Shown: positions 37,118 to 49,561, numbered from the stretch's first letter. The stretch: DNA of 64,000 nucleotides from Takifugu bimaculatus (GCA_004026145.2 CP034984.1:841946-905945), one strand, 5' to 3'. Notes: a model not told the origin generated them from the letters alone. Numbers and translations are program-made.

Positions 37118-37480
37118 CTTCCTGCCTGAAAAGTAAAGGAGAAAAGCAAACCCCACCAGTGCGAAGATCTGCTAGTCTGTCGGAAACCAGGATTTAGAAA
37201 ACACAATAGAAAAGAGGCAGTAGTATAGAAATCAAGTACACTGGAAGAAACCAACACACAGACAGCAGGGGTGGGGGTGTGAGGAATGCATCCTGAAAAG
37301 GTTTCTGTGGGTCCCTTTCTTATTTTGTGGTCACGCACTTCAGGTAATTTTATACCACCCCCCCCAACTTTCTACAAGCTCCTTGTCTGATTGTCATGAC
37401 AAATGTATGAAAGTGCCAGCCAAATTGTGGTCTTACCCTCGGAGTTGTAACTGTCTCAACAATCGCTAAACCAACACAGG

Positions 37481-37612
37481 CATGTCAAACTCAGTCCTCG
37501 AGGACCACGATCCAGCCGGGTTCCATCAAAATCCATCCCACTGAATGATTTTCAACCTGGTAGGACAGAAAACCTGGCTGGATCGTGGCCCTCGAGGACT
37601 GAGTTTGACATG
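37481..37612. mobile_element. Palindromic MITE-like element
   Basis: 132 bp with long inverted ends: CATGTCAAACTCAGTCCTCG at the left and its reverse complement with one mismatch region at the right (ending GAGTTTGACATG). The arms are about 35 bp around a 60-bp centre. In copy 1 only the left arm survives (10456-10490), ended by a deletion. This is a small non-autonomous DNA transposon by structure; I cannot assign the family. Confidence 0.8.
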
Positions 37613-38122
37613 TGGACCGTTAAATGTATAGTGTGATTATTTATCATAACAAATGTAGGATTTTGGTTTTTTACATTAGACTAATAAATGTAAAGCCTAA
37701 TGGTAACTACCTCATACTCTAACATTTTAGATGCTTTACAATATTGTAGAAATGTATCTTTGAAGATGGTGACCTTTTCTTCCTTTTTACACACACAACC
37801 ATCCCTTTTAAAATAAACTAAGCATGCAGTAAGTAATGAATGCTCTTGTCGTTCCTGTTTTTCAAGAACATGACATCACCATGTGGTCATTTTTTACTAC
37901 TGAAGACAAAATGCATCCAGGATTATAATAATCCCGTTATGTGACAGACATGAGTTACACCCTGAATGAGCTTGTCAAAGGGGCAAAACAGATTTCAGTG
38001 AAATTAAAAGTTAATCATCAAAAATCCCGTAGAGTTATTTACATGTTACAACTGAGCTGTTCATTACACAGCATTGTGCACGTTTTCAAACAACTTGGTT
38101 GTATTTCTTTTGACCGTTTGGT

Positions 38123-40604
38123 TCATCTTTCCTGACGTTTTCGCCGCTCGCCACCAAATATGGCGGCCCACTTGCGAGTTATCTCCAGGTAGATTGTAGG
38201 TTTGTTGGGCAGATAGTCCAGATACACAGTTTGGGCTTTTTTCGGGATTGCCATTTCAATCTGCGTCCCTTCGTGCCATTCATTAAATGATGTTACGGAG
38301 AGGAAGTCCGGCTCAGCTTGTAATGCTGCACTCAGTGAGTTTTCATAGTATTTGCCGTTTATTCGATTTCTAGTGTTTTGGAAGTTCCAGGGGCGAACAC
38401 TTGTGTCAATGTACCCTGGCCCGACGCTTGGAATGAATATCAGGTCGTTGTCTTCGCAGAAGGCTTTCAGAGATTTCCAGTTCCGCTGAGTGGACCCAAA
38501 GGAAAACCCATTAGTTGCAAAGTAAGTATAGAGGCCATCAAAACCTGCCGCCAGGATGCCCCTCTTGTGCTTTTCCTCAACCAGCAAGGCAATAAAGATG
38601 GCATCGTATGGGGTATCCCTGATGCTGTTAGACTCTGAAACACCAAACCACTGGGAATTATGGGAACATGCATGTAAACTGTGAGTGCGCGACAGCTTGT
38701 GTACCGTGGTACTACTGTGTGTGCTGTGTGTTTTAAGAGTCTGTGTGTGCTGTGTGTTTTAAGAGTTTGGCCCACTGGTCGGAATTTAGCAGATACGAGT
38801 CGTACACGTAGAACAGTGGTAGAAGTTTTCCAGTGCTTGTACGATATCTGAAGAATGCTGGGTGTGCACCATACCTACACAGGAAAATATATGTTATTTA
38901 TGAAATATTACAACACAAGAAGATAAAACAAGATGTTGAAAGCCTTAAAAACTAACCCACAATAAATACCAGGTTGCTGTGTCACGTTTTGTGCCAACAC
39001 TTTAGATTCCTTTGCTTTTTTTATAAGCAATATAATCTGTATTAAGGCTCTATAAACTAATTTATAACATATTTGAAATGGCAGTTTCTCCAAATGACAA
39101 AATGTAGATATGTAAGTCACAGTTACCCTAAATTGACGGAATCTGTTTTGACAGAAATGTAACTTAAGGAGAAAACAATTGCTCTACGTCAAACCCAGAG
39201 CTCCAACCGCATGACTTTCTGCAGCCAGATTTTAGCCATTTCCTCTGAAAAGCTGAAAGTCAGGTGAAAAATTTGTAAATCAATGTGGCAAAAGCAAAGC
39301 AGAAATGGTAGAAAGGGAACATCAGTTCAGGTGCAGACAAAGGCCTTTTAATAAACTTTTGAAAACAAATAATAACTTATTTACTAATCCTTAATTCAAG
39401 AGGATTAGCAATGGGATATTCATGTCACTCACCTCTCAATTATATATTTGACATTTGTGAACATGTTGACTTCATTTCTTTCTTAAAATGAACCTTGGCT
39501 GAACAATATTACTACAAACATCACAAACCTTACAACAAACCTTAATAAGGTATTTATGAGCCACTTCAAGTATTAGAGGCATTATGTCGTCCACTGATTC
39601 TCCATTATCGTCCCTCATATCAGGAGGATACCAGGAAATAGCAATGACACCTGCCAATGAAAAAAAAGGCTCTATGTCAGAACTCACTGACTTGGAAAAG
39701 TTAAATAACCATCTTCCTAACCGCTTTAACCCTTTTGGGGTCACGGGGAGGGTGCACAATTGGAGAAGGTAGGGTCAACCCTGGATGAGTTGCCAGCTCA
39801 TCGCAGGGCCCTATCTCAGCATTTGTGTGTTCGGTACCTTGCCAAGGGTACCTTAGCTGGCACCTTCCCCTGCTACGAGAACATTCCATGTTTTGTCTGA
39901 CCTGGGGCTCGAACTGAGATCTCTACGTTTCACAGCCAAGCCCCCGCTAATTTTTAAAAAATGTATTTCAAAATTATTTGCTCTTCATTTATAATGTGTC
40001 GATTAGGGTTTTTTTGGTCATTAAGTTCCAGCAGTATTTGCATGCATCTTCAAGTCTATTGAATTATTCTAGGGCCAAGACATACAGTTCAGGTTGGCCT
40101 CTTACCAATGGCCGCTGTACGTAATTGTTGCATATGGGTCTCCACAACTGCAGGATCCCTTGAACTGTAAGGACCTAACGAAGGGTAAAAGTTTGATCCG
40201 AGGTCATCAGGTGGGCTGTGTCTTCCTTGTGGATACATCTGAGCAACTTTATTGTCCCAGTGTGGCAGTTGTGGGTGGTCCCAGTGGATATATTTTCCAT
40301 CAAACTTTGGGTTTCCATACCAAGCATAATAAAAGGCATGAACATAGTAGTTTGGCGGAGGGAATGTTTTAAGCAGAGCTTCGACTTCTGCATTTTTGTT
40401 TGATGTGGTGGGCGCAATCATTTTGATCTGGTCAGGTATTTTAGTCATCTTTGCTTTCTGCTCAACTGAATTCTCTCTGGCAGGGAACAGATCCATGGCT
40501 TCGATGTCCTCGAGGGAAAGTGCCTTCAAGATCACTGTAAGTGTGAGCACGAGCAGCACCACTGCGATAAGCACTAAGCAGTATTTCCGTCTAAACCGGG
40601 CCAT
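38123..40604 (-). pseudogene. manea-like: MANEA pseudogene (copy 3)
   Basis: Third copy of the endomannosidase gene. Exon 1 (40604-40106) and exon 2 (39650-39541) are intact. A 44-bp deletion near 39484 removes the exon 3 acceptor and about 25 nt of exon 3, leaving roughly 39433-39484. Exon 4 (38874-38123) is 752 nt instead of 637: an insertion of 115 nt at about 38638-38752 shifts the frame and brings stops. Part of the insertion matches PPP1CB intron 1 of copy 2. The active-site motif FNEWHEGTQIE is still encoded downstream but cannot be joined in frame to the N-terminal part. The gene is dead by two independent events. Confidence 0.9.
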
Positions 40605-42965
40605 CTTTCAGTTAGTGACCCCCGGTGCTTTCCTCCATGGCCGTGAAGAAACGGTTGCCGGATGTGATGTCAGCGGAAGAAGGGCTTTTAGCGTTGAACT
40701 CGGGTCTCCTCTTAGGCCCTGGAATATCAACAGCAGCAACTATAAACACAACCACATTTAAATCATTCCGATGATGTTTAAACAAAACACTAAATTCAAT
40801 ACTAATGATTCCAATAAGGAACATATTTCACTCTTATATCGATGGCTGGTCCTAAATAGTAATAAAAAGTGTTTACTATACATACTAGAGTTAACAAATG
40901 TCGCACAGCCGATATTCTGTACCTTGTGCAACTGCCAGAGACCACGATAGCTGATACATACGTTATCTTGATAATGCACATATTTGACTTGGGTTATACC
41001 GATTAAACGCGATATGAGTCCACTTGTCCTTTTGAGCAGCACAAAAACTCGTCTCAATATTTATTTATTTTTATTGGTCTAGACGAGGCAGACAATCGGT
41101 GCCTTCTCGGTTTGGGTGCGGGGTAAAATAAAGCATTTAGTGTCGGGAATACCCGGTCGTAAATCCCCTGAAAATTACTTTTATCTGTAAAAAAAATGGA
41201 GCAGTAAAAACAGGAAAGATTATAAATTTATGGCAAAACCTCCAATTTCTGGTTTCGCGTCTGTCACGTTACCTTCTTTCGGAGAACATCAAACTTATAA
41301 AACATCTGCGCCCGTAAACGTGAAGAAGTGGCGCATCCATTTCGTATAGAAAGCTGATATAACGTCTTATTCAGCGTATATAATTTCAATCATCAAGCTG
41401 AAATGTTTACAGATATCACCCCTACCGTTCCGGAATAGTATTACACAAATGCTCAAATAAATCAGTTAAAAAAGGGTCTTGAGGCGTTAATTTTCCATCA
41501 ATTTTAATTGAATTTACAGACTTTCAAACAAACTTGTACAAATTGCAAAACAGCTTTGGGTAATATTATTTTCTTTATTATGCTTATTAGGAAATAAATT
41601 AAGTAAACGCATAAATACTACAAAGATTAATACTACCAAGTGCAAAAGAAGACGGATTAAAGAGGGAACCGTTTTCCACAAAATGAAAAACTACATCTCA
41701 TTTGCAGTGAATTGAACTAAAAACATCCGGTGGGGCCGTGTTGCGACAGCTCATCCTGGGTCCTGTAGTTTGACACACAAACACCAGGAGGCGCCGTTAC
41801 CACACACTAAAATAGCCAGGCACGGTAACCTAACTCGGACGCCACCAGTCCCACACAGAGCCTCCATTATGTTCATTGGTTATAATAGGAACTCTGGAAG
41901 ACTGGCGTGTTTTGCGATTTTTTTTTTATTAATTAACATCAAACGGGGTAATTTAGTCCACTTCTGCAAAACTGCAACCAGTGCCATTTGACAATTCCCC
42001 ATCTCTATCTGCTCAAACAAGGACCAAGTATGGACAAACATACCATTTTGAATGTATCATTAATCCAGCACAAGCTGGTTACATACTTAAATTAAGTGAC
42101 TCCTATAATTTCAAGGCTTGTGCAGCCATTTGAACATTCCATTGGCACAAAAGCAAAGATATTTAAATGTAGAGGGATACTGGAGGATCAAAAGGAGGAA
42201 GCGGTGAAAATGACAAGTTTTTTTGTGTGGGTGTGGAGTCGAGGCACAGGGAGGCATATTGGGGGAGGAACCGTGGCCCACTGTGCCCACTGCCAGCAGC
42301 TTCTGATTTAGCCTCCATGTTCATTCACACTGGTTTCTTCACATTCTTCGCTACTGGTATGGACAGGTGCGCTATTTCAGTGATTAAATATATACCCTGA
42401 ATAACAATCACAACTTCACAGCGGAATATAAAGCATTTTTTACCTGTTACATTGAAACATGACAATATCCCATTTGTGTTAACAGATTTTCCAATTGCAC
42501 GGAAAAGGAAGCCTCACTGAGACACATGGCGAGGACTCTCTCCACTTTCACAGGCGGTCAAGGCAGAAAAAAAACCCCAAGCAAACGTTCACTTCCTACA
42601 GTGTTTTTGTCTAACTCAACAACAATCCTTATTACTCAATCACTTTGTCCTTCAACATGGAAAAGGCATTTTCAACACAGAACTTCATAAAACTTCAAAT
42701 GGCATTGGAAGAGAAACCACAGAATGTTCTGTTAATAATAATCAAAATACCAACTAACAGGCCAAAAAGAAGAAAACAAACAGTCACAGCAAATTTATGT
42801 ACACACACATGAAGAAAAGAGTCGTCAGTGGAGTTGGGAAGAAGCGGTGAAGGCGGGAATAGATAAGCCCTGTATCTTCACTTTACGGTAGTTACAGGGG
42901 TTGCCATGAAGGCAGACTGGGAGTGATGGGGCAGGAGTCGGGGGTAGGATGACCAGGCTGCACGT

Positions 42966-45900
42966 TCACCTCTTCTTCGGAGCTTGGGTGGTCCTGGGAG
43001 GGGTAACGGGCCGACCAGAGTTTACGCCTCCATACTGGTACTTGGCCTTCTTCTCTGAGGGCTTTAGAATCTTCAAACACAGACATTCCTTTGTTAGCAT
43101 TTCGACTGAACGTGCTCAACCCGCGAGGATGCACGACGTTCGACACTACCTGGAAGGAACACATGAGAGATTCATCGACGCTCATCATGCCGCCTGCGTT
43201 GTCAAACTCCCCGCAGTAATTTGGAGCGGAGAACAGTGTGACCAGTTGGCGTTTGGCAAAGAATTCGTATCCATCCTCCACAACCTGCGTGGATACACGA
43301 GACATTATTGCACCACCTACAGCGATCGATACCAAGACACAGACCTTCAGCTAGATTTACAGTCTCCTGCTGATGTTTACTGTACCACACAGCCTACAGT
43401 TGAATAAAATAAAACCTCTAATGCGCCCTCAAATAGCCAGAACCACCACCAACCCTGCTAATTGTTTAGTTTCCTCTACGACTTTGCCCTATAAAGATTA
43501 AAACAAAATCTGTTTTCCACACCTCCTGCAGATTCACTGCTGGGATTTCTTGTTGGTTACCTGGTGGGCTCTGCAGATGAGGTCCAGGTCATGGCGGTTC
43601 AGGAACTTGCTGACGACATCCGCCCCGAAGGTGAAGGAGACTCCGCGGTCGTTCTCTCCCCAGCCTTGTACGTCCTTATCTGGGTCTGACCACAGCAGGT
43701 CACACAACAGGCCTGAAAGGAGAGCATGGGCGCTGTTAAACGTGCCGCTGACCAGTGTGGAGGAGGGGCCTGGGCGCCACGTACGAGCAGTCAGATTACC
43801 TGTGTCGGGCACGTCTGTTGGCCTCATGATCCTGCGAATCTGCTCCATGGACTGCAAATCCGGAGAGAGTCCTGAAAGATAACCGATACACTTTGACTGA
43901 GCATTTGGATCGTCACACTGACGTTATGAGAACAAATCCACGGTCCCAGCGGATCTCTTACCTCCGTGGCAGCAGAAGATCTTCTCATCAATGATGGCGG
44001 CAATCGGGAGGCAGTTGAAGCAGTCGGTGAAGGTCTTCCACAGCTTTATGTTGAACCTGCGTTTGCCTGTTGGAGCACACAATCACACCCGGTTGGAGCT
44101 AGACCGCCGTTGCGTTTCTGACGGTTTGTTTCGCTTCACTCACACTCGTCGTAGAACCCGTAGATGCGGTTGATGGAGGCACACTCGTGGTTGCCCCGGA
44201 GCAAGAAGAAGTTCTCTGGATATTTGATCTTGTAGGCCAACAGGAGACAGATGGTCTCCAGCGACTGTTTCCCCCTGTCCACGTAGTCTCCCAGGAACAG
44301 GTAGTTGGCTTCTGGTGGGAAGCCCCCATACTCAAACAGCCTCAGCAGATCTGTGTACTGGCCATGGATGTCGCCTGTAAGAGGTGAGCCGAAGGTTATT
44401 TTCAGATTATGGTGATGGGAAATTAGCCGGGATTCTGACAATTCGGGTTAATCATCAAAACGAAAGGACACCTAAACATATCTGCACAGGCCAGCTTTAA
44501 TTTTAACAGCCATCCTGGGATTCAAGGTCAGCTTCAGCTGGGCGGCGCTGTGCTCCCTCACGGTTCTGCCTCAGAGCCACGGCCTGCTTCCTTTTATATG
44601 CCGTAGTGTAGTGAAGAAGGGTAACGGGCATAAGGCGTCAGAGGCAAAATGTGTGGTTTTAATATTTAACCTTTGATCTAATGATTAGACCTTCGCAGTC
44701 AATGATTAAGGCAGATAAATGCTTAAAGTTACGTATAGAATCACGAGCAGTTAGAAAGTCAACATAGCCAAATGTGTGATCAATACCTGATGAACGAGCT
44801 ATGTCTACGCGTCACCGTCACTGTCACTATTTGAACACCTGCTGTATGTGTGCATGTCACTATTTGACCACCTACTGAATGTTTAAAATGTCACTAACTG
44901 TCACTATTTGACCACCTACTGAATGTTTAAAATGTCACTAACTGTCACTATTTGAACACCTACTGAATGTTTAAAATGTCACTAACTGTCACTATTTGAA
45001 CACCTACTGAATGTTTAAAATGTCACTAACTGTCACTATTTGAACACCTGCTGCAAACTGCTATGTATATGTACCACTGTTTGAATACGTGCTATGAGAT
45101 GGAAAGTCCGGGAAAGCCATCAAAGGGTTAATGGAAAGTACGGGAGTAACCAAGGCGTGGTCTGTTTGAGTAAGGAGGTGTCTGTTTAAAAAAAAACCCT
45201 GTAAGGTACACCGGACTTCTGATAAGTGGGTTAATTGGTACTTAAGGGTGGAAAATGAGTAGAAAAAGCTGACTGAAAGGAGGAGCCCGGGGCGGAGTAA
45301 CCCCAGACTCGGAATAGTATAAAAGATGGGTGATTCTTGTCAGACTTCAGACTTAGCCCGGGCTACTTCTCATGCATGGTGAATTGTGGATTGACAATAA
45401 ACCATCGTTTGGATCGTGAACCAGCTGACCCTGACTCATCATTCGACTTTGTTGTGGTATCTCCGCACTTCAATTCATTGGCACTGGCATAGGTATATTG
45501 ATTTAATGAAAATATAAGTTTAAGTGTTTTAGCGTAGGGGAAAATCCATGACAGTAGCAACCGAGCTGCCCCGGACACAGACGGCGGCAGAAAGGCTCAC
45601 CAGAAACAGCCCGGAGGAAAATGCCAGGGTCCATCATGACCGAAGCACAGAGGGACGTTTCCAAACACGTATTACGGACCGCTAACCTCTGCAGCCGTCT
45701 TATAAAACGACCAGCACAAACGCCGAACTTCATCTCATGAAAACACTGGCAGGAGTTTATGGGTTCCTTTACTCTGTTTAGGCAACATTTGCAGAAATAA
45801 AACACTTCTTTGGGATGGAGCAAAATAGGTCCGACTTGCATGAATCCGTGAACTGCGGCAGGGCTGAGGTTTGCCCGGGGTTTAAAATGTAGGATAAGTG

Positions 45901-47481
45901 CTGCCACAGAATGGAGGCGTGCACAGAGCCAACTAACAAAAGAGTTCTTTTCTACGCTCAGTAAAGGTCCTTTTATAGCTGACATGCAATGCTGGGGATT
46001 TTGCAGAGGATTAAGATGGCGGGGTGCAGTTCATTATCATCAAACTGGGATAATTTGGGAGCTGGATGAATGGATAAATAAGCATGGAAATGACAAGACA
46101 AATTAAATATTGGAGGTGTCTCACTTCTTTAGTTTAACTCCATGTGTTATTGTTGAGGTGAGGAACCTAATCTACGTGGCCTTAATGAATAAATGAGCAG
46201 TTCACTCTTCAAAGCTGTTCTGAAAGTTTGGATTAATCACTCCCGTGACTCAACCTGTGCGCAGTAACAAGACCCTCATTCATATTTGAGCATAGGTGCT
46301 AAGGTTACAGCGGCACGAACAAGTGTCGGACTCTCCCGTTACCGTGACAGCAGCTTGACAAGAACGGTCGGCAGCTTTTATCAGTGAGAAGAACTCACAG
46401 CAGAACTGATGCAGCAGAATTATAGTCCTACACCACTGAAACACCAAACACTGGGAATTATGGGAGCATGCATGTAAACTGTGAGTGCGCGAGAGCTTGT
46501 GTACCATGGACAATAGATGGTTCAGAGCTGTTTATACTTACAACAGCAGCGAGAAGGGAAGCGATCAGCTATGTGGGGGTGTGCAGAGATGTGGAGGTGT
46601 CAGCTCCCCATAGTTTGGGAGTGTTTTTAACTGCCATAGATGTGTGCGAGTGGCATTATTAAAGTCAAGGTTGGAGAAATGGAATGGAGTAATTGACCCT
46701 CTGGGGAAAAAAAAGCACTCAAGTACTGACCACAGATCTTCAGAGGGGCCTCCAGCTCCAGCAGGATGGGCTGGCTGAGGAAGATCTCCCTGGATTTGAT
46801 GCAGAGGCCCCGGACCTCGGCCTCCGTCATCTGGACCACCTTCCCCGGGCGGCATCCTCGCACTGGTGTCAAGAGAAAGAGAGGTTTCATTTCTGACACA
46901 GGCCATCACTGTCCTAAAGACACATGGGCGCTGACAAGTTTATCAATGTGACAATAAGGGGACCAAATTCCACAGCATGGAGGAAATAACCTGGAATCAG
47001 CATTGAGTGTCTGATCAACTGTGGCAGTGATGCGTCTGTGGCCTCAGACATGCTGAAGAACCCCACTGCTGAGACTAGGAGAGCAGCACGCATCTCCAGA
47101 ACCAACGTGGGTTTGTTGGCTGCAGATTTGCAATGTTCTGGCAGCTCTGGGCGCAGATTTAATGATGAAGGAAAGATGAGCAGGGGACTGAAAATGCTGG
47201 CAACAATCAGCCGCTGAGTAAAAATAGTCTAAAATGTCTTTAAATTGACATTCCAGATTTAAAGTCCATGTGTGGATCTTGCCCGGAGAGTGTAAAAGAA
47301 ATAACGTAGTGCTGTATGAAGGCAGGGTTTCATCAGATCAGACAGGGGCGCTCTGTTCTGCCCTCAGATCTGTAGGCCAGGGCTTTAACCCATCATTATG
47401 TTCTTGAGAACATAATCATGAGGGGCAAAGGCTGAAATGACCAAATGATAAGGGTTTATAACCACACACACCTACAGGTTT

Positions 47482-47524
<43 letters not shown>

Positions 47525-48701
47525 AAAAGCAGCATGGTGTTCCAGCATGTTTCGTTTCAAGGAATAAAACAGTTTCACACCTTCGACTGCAGCGCACAAT
47601 GCCGCAAAGAGCCCTTGTGTAATTTCTGAAAGCTTCAAGGCCTTAAAAAGCCATCCTGAAAATTAAACCAAATAACGTCCATCTTATCTAATCAGCGTCT
47701 CAGACCAGTTTAGTTCCATCGGCCTGCCTGTCCAAGTCAGTTATGCCATAAAAACCAGGCAGAAACCCAACCTCAGAGCTGAATACTGGCTGAAATCTAA
47801 TCAATAAAAGACTACATCCCATTTTCTCCCAAACTGAAAAGGCTGGCACTCTTGTCTGATCAGGATTGTGCCTGATACCAGGAGCTTTTCCTCATGGTCG
47901 CTAGTAAAACTATATCAGGGCTACTATCCAATACGGCATCATTCATTAAGCTTAAAAGAAATTGCATCCATCTTAATCTGTCACCTCTCCTGTGACCAAC
48001 TCCCAATCCATAGAAAAGCACCGAACATTCGGAGTGATGACAACATGACAAGCAGAGCCGTGGAAGACTCAAGAGCGAAGCTGGCGTGCACGGGTGTGCG
48101 CGGGTGTGCGCGGGTGTGCACGGGTGTTACCCGCCAATCTCGATTCATCCAAAAGCACAAGAGCTTTCGGGATTTTCCCCATTGTAAACCTTATTCAGGT
48201 GTGCAAACTGAATCGGCCACCAAATGTACTGTGCATTAACATCATATAGCAGTGACAACAACACAGCTACAACCTATCAGCCGCTACTGTCGTTTTAGCT
48301 CAAAATGTCACACATTAACCGTAATAAGTGATACCCAACCGTCCAAAGATGGAAATACACACAATAGGGACATCTGAATAAGAGCGGGCTGTAAACGGAC
48401 ATGGAAAGAGTCGTTTCTCCGGATAACTAGATGAAGGCGTTCACGGCTACGATGTTTATAAACACGGCGGGCTAACGGTGATGTTAGCCGAAGCTAACCG
48501 CAGGACTAGCCTTGTTAGCCCGACCTACTACGATTTTCAGGCCTCTCCCGTGTCAAAGTCGTCGGTTTGGGGGGAAATGTACCATCCGTTTAAGACGCCG
48601 CAAACAGAAATCTGCGTTTAACGCCAGCGACCGGGCAGAAATCACTCACCTTCCAGAAGCCGAGAGATGAGGCTGTCTACGTTTAATTCGCCCTCCGCCA
48701 T
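42966..48701 (-). CDS. ppp1cb: Protein phosphatase 1 beta catalytic subunit (complete)
   Basis: PP1 beta/delta catalytic subunit, a metallophosphatase that dephosphorylates Ser/Thr in targets such as myosin light chain when bound to regulatory subunits. Eight coding exons: 48701-48650, 46862-46731, 44374-44144, 44066-43962, 43871-43800, 43712-43561, 43284-43150 and 43070-42966 (52, 132, 231, 105, 72, 152, 135 and 105 nt), giving 327 aa, the same length as human PPP1CB. The N-terminus MAEGELNVDSLISRLLE and C-terminus RPVTPPR...APKKR identify the beta isoform. Metal-binding motifs GDIHGQ, GDYVDRG and GNHE are present, as is SAPNYCGEFDNAGG near the end. It is the only one of three copies with exon 1. 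Exon 8 uses a weak acceptor (GAAG before ATT). Intron 2 carries an antisense solo LTR. Confidence 0.96.
44607..45553 (+). mobile_element. Solo LTR, family B (copy 3)
   Basis: 947 bp, same site and same 4-bp target duplication GTAG (44603-44606 and 45554-45557) as the copy 1 LTR. The 88-bp length difference from copy 1 equals two 44-bp units: this copy has four full units, copy 1 has two. Confidence 0.9.
44865..45050 (+). repeat. 44-bp minisatellite within the LTR
   Basis: Four consecutive units starting GTCACTATTTGACCACCTAC, each 44 bp, followed by a partial unit. The third and fourth units read GAACACC where the first two read GACCACC. The copy 1 LTR has two such units at about 17140-17230. 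Confidence 0.9.
47065..48649. other. Unique part of PPP1CB intron 1
   Basis: No coding exon. It holds a (GT)n run at about 47483-47521 and a short array of a GTGTGCGCGG-like 10-bp unit at about 48089-48128. This is the only place where intron 1 continues to exon 1. Confidence 0.7.
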
Positions 48702-48737
48702 CTTCGCACTGATGAGGCGCAATCGGCTCCAGCCACC

Positions 48738-48755
48738 GACGCCAGGGGGCGCACT
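48738..48755. promoter_or_regulatory. CTCF-like site near the PPP1CB promoter
   Basis: GCCAGGGGGCGCAC closely fits the CTCF core (CCASYAGRKGGC type). It lies about 40 bp upstream of the PPP1CB start codon in a GC-rich, ETS-poor promoter stretch. It could mark the border between the amplified block and PLB1. This is a motif match by eye only. Confidence 0.35.
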
Positions 48756-48779
48756 TTATCAGAGGGAGAGGCGCCTAAA

Positions 48780-49480
48780 CATTTTGATTTAAAACAAATA
48801 GACTGGTGGCAAAACAGTTAATATCAGCCCTTAAATCTAAATAATTTACTAAAATATGTTAAATTCATCAACTATAATCAATAGTGCACAGTAGTTTTTT
48901 TTTTACTGTGGCAATGTGATTATAGCACAACAAATATTCCGTTTGCGTGATAAGAGAGGATGTCTTTGCGTTAGCAGTCGTAACTGGGACACAAAATGTG
49001 CTTATGTATGATACACTGCACGGCTGGTTTTCTTAATATCTAAATATGGTTGTATTTCCTGGTTACATTAAAAAACCCATGAAAGAAAGTGCATAGTGTA
49101 TACTGCAAATCCTATGCAAAATGTCCAGAACTTGTAGATAACATCTACCAGCATATATGTAACGCTGCTACATATGTTGAGGAAGGTCCTGAGGTAAACA
49201 TTGTGCATATCGCTCCACTGAATCTATATTAAAACTGATGACTCTGAGTTTTTTCTCATGTATTGCATAACAAACCTTTTTATTCTGTCTTATTTGTTAA
49301 TTATTTGCAGAGAATGGTGTAACATTTCTTCCAGAAATGTTTTTTAGTGTTCCAGAATGAGAATTATTATAAAGATTTGGAGTCAAAAGTGATACAGTTG
49401 GCATTGTTTATTCTAAACAATGTCCTCATTTTCACCCCAAACAACATGGTTTCTACGACTACTATAAATATCAGTGTTCT
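48780..49480. other. Intergenic PLB1-PPP1CB
   Basis: AT-rich, no gene seen. It separates the PPP1CB promoter from the 3' end of PLB1 (both genes on the minus strand, PLB1 upstream). Confidence 0.6.
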
Positions 49481-49486
49481 TTTATT
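49481..49486 (-). terminator. PLB1 poly(A) signal
   Basis: Minus-strand AATAAA about 75 bp past the PLB1 stop codon. Confidence 0.55.
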
Positions 49487-49561
49487 TTTTAGGGTTTTAA
49501 TGCTTTCCCATCAATAGTCCACAACAAATGACAATAAGGAGGAGGGGGGGTTGGGGGCACT

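Larger units (their letters stand above)
35041..47064. repeat. Segmental duplication, copy 3
   Basis: Third copy, about 12 kb. Similarity to copies 1 and 2 ends at 47064 within PPP1CB intron 1. Beyond this the sequence is unique and leads to exon 1, so this copy has the ancestral right flank. It shares the intron 2 solo LTR with copy 1 and the 380-bp MANEA upstream segment with copy 2. Confidence 0.92.
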
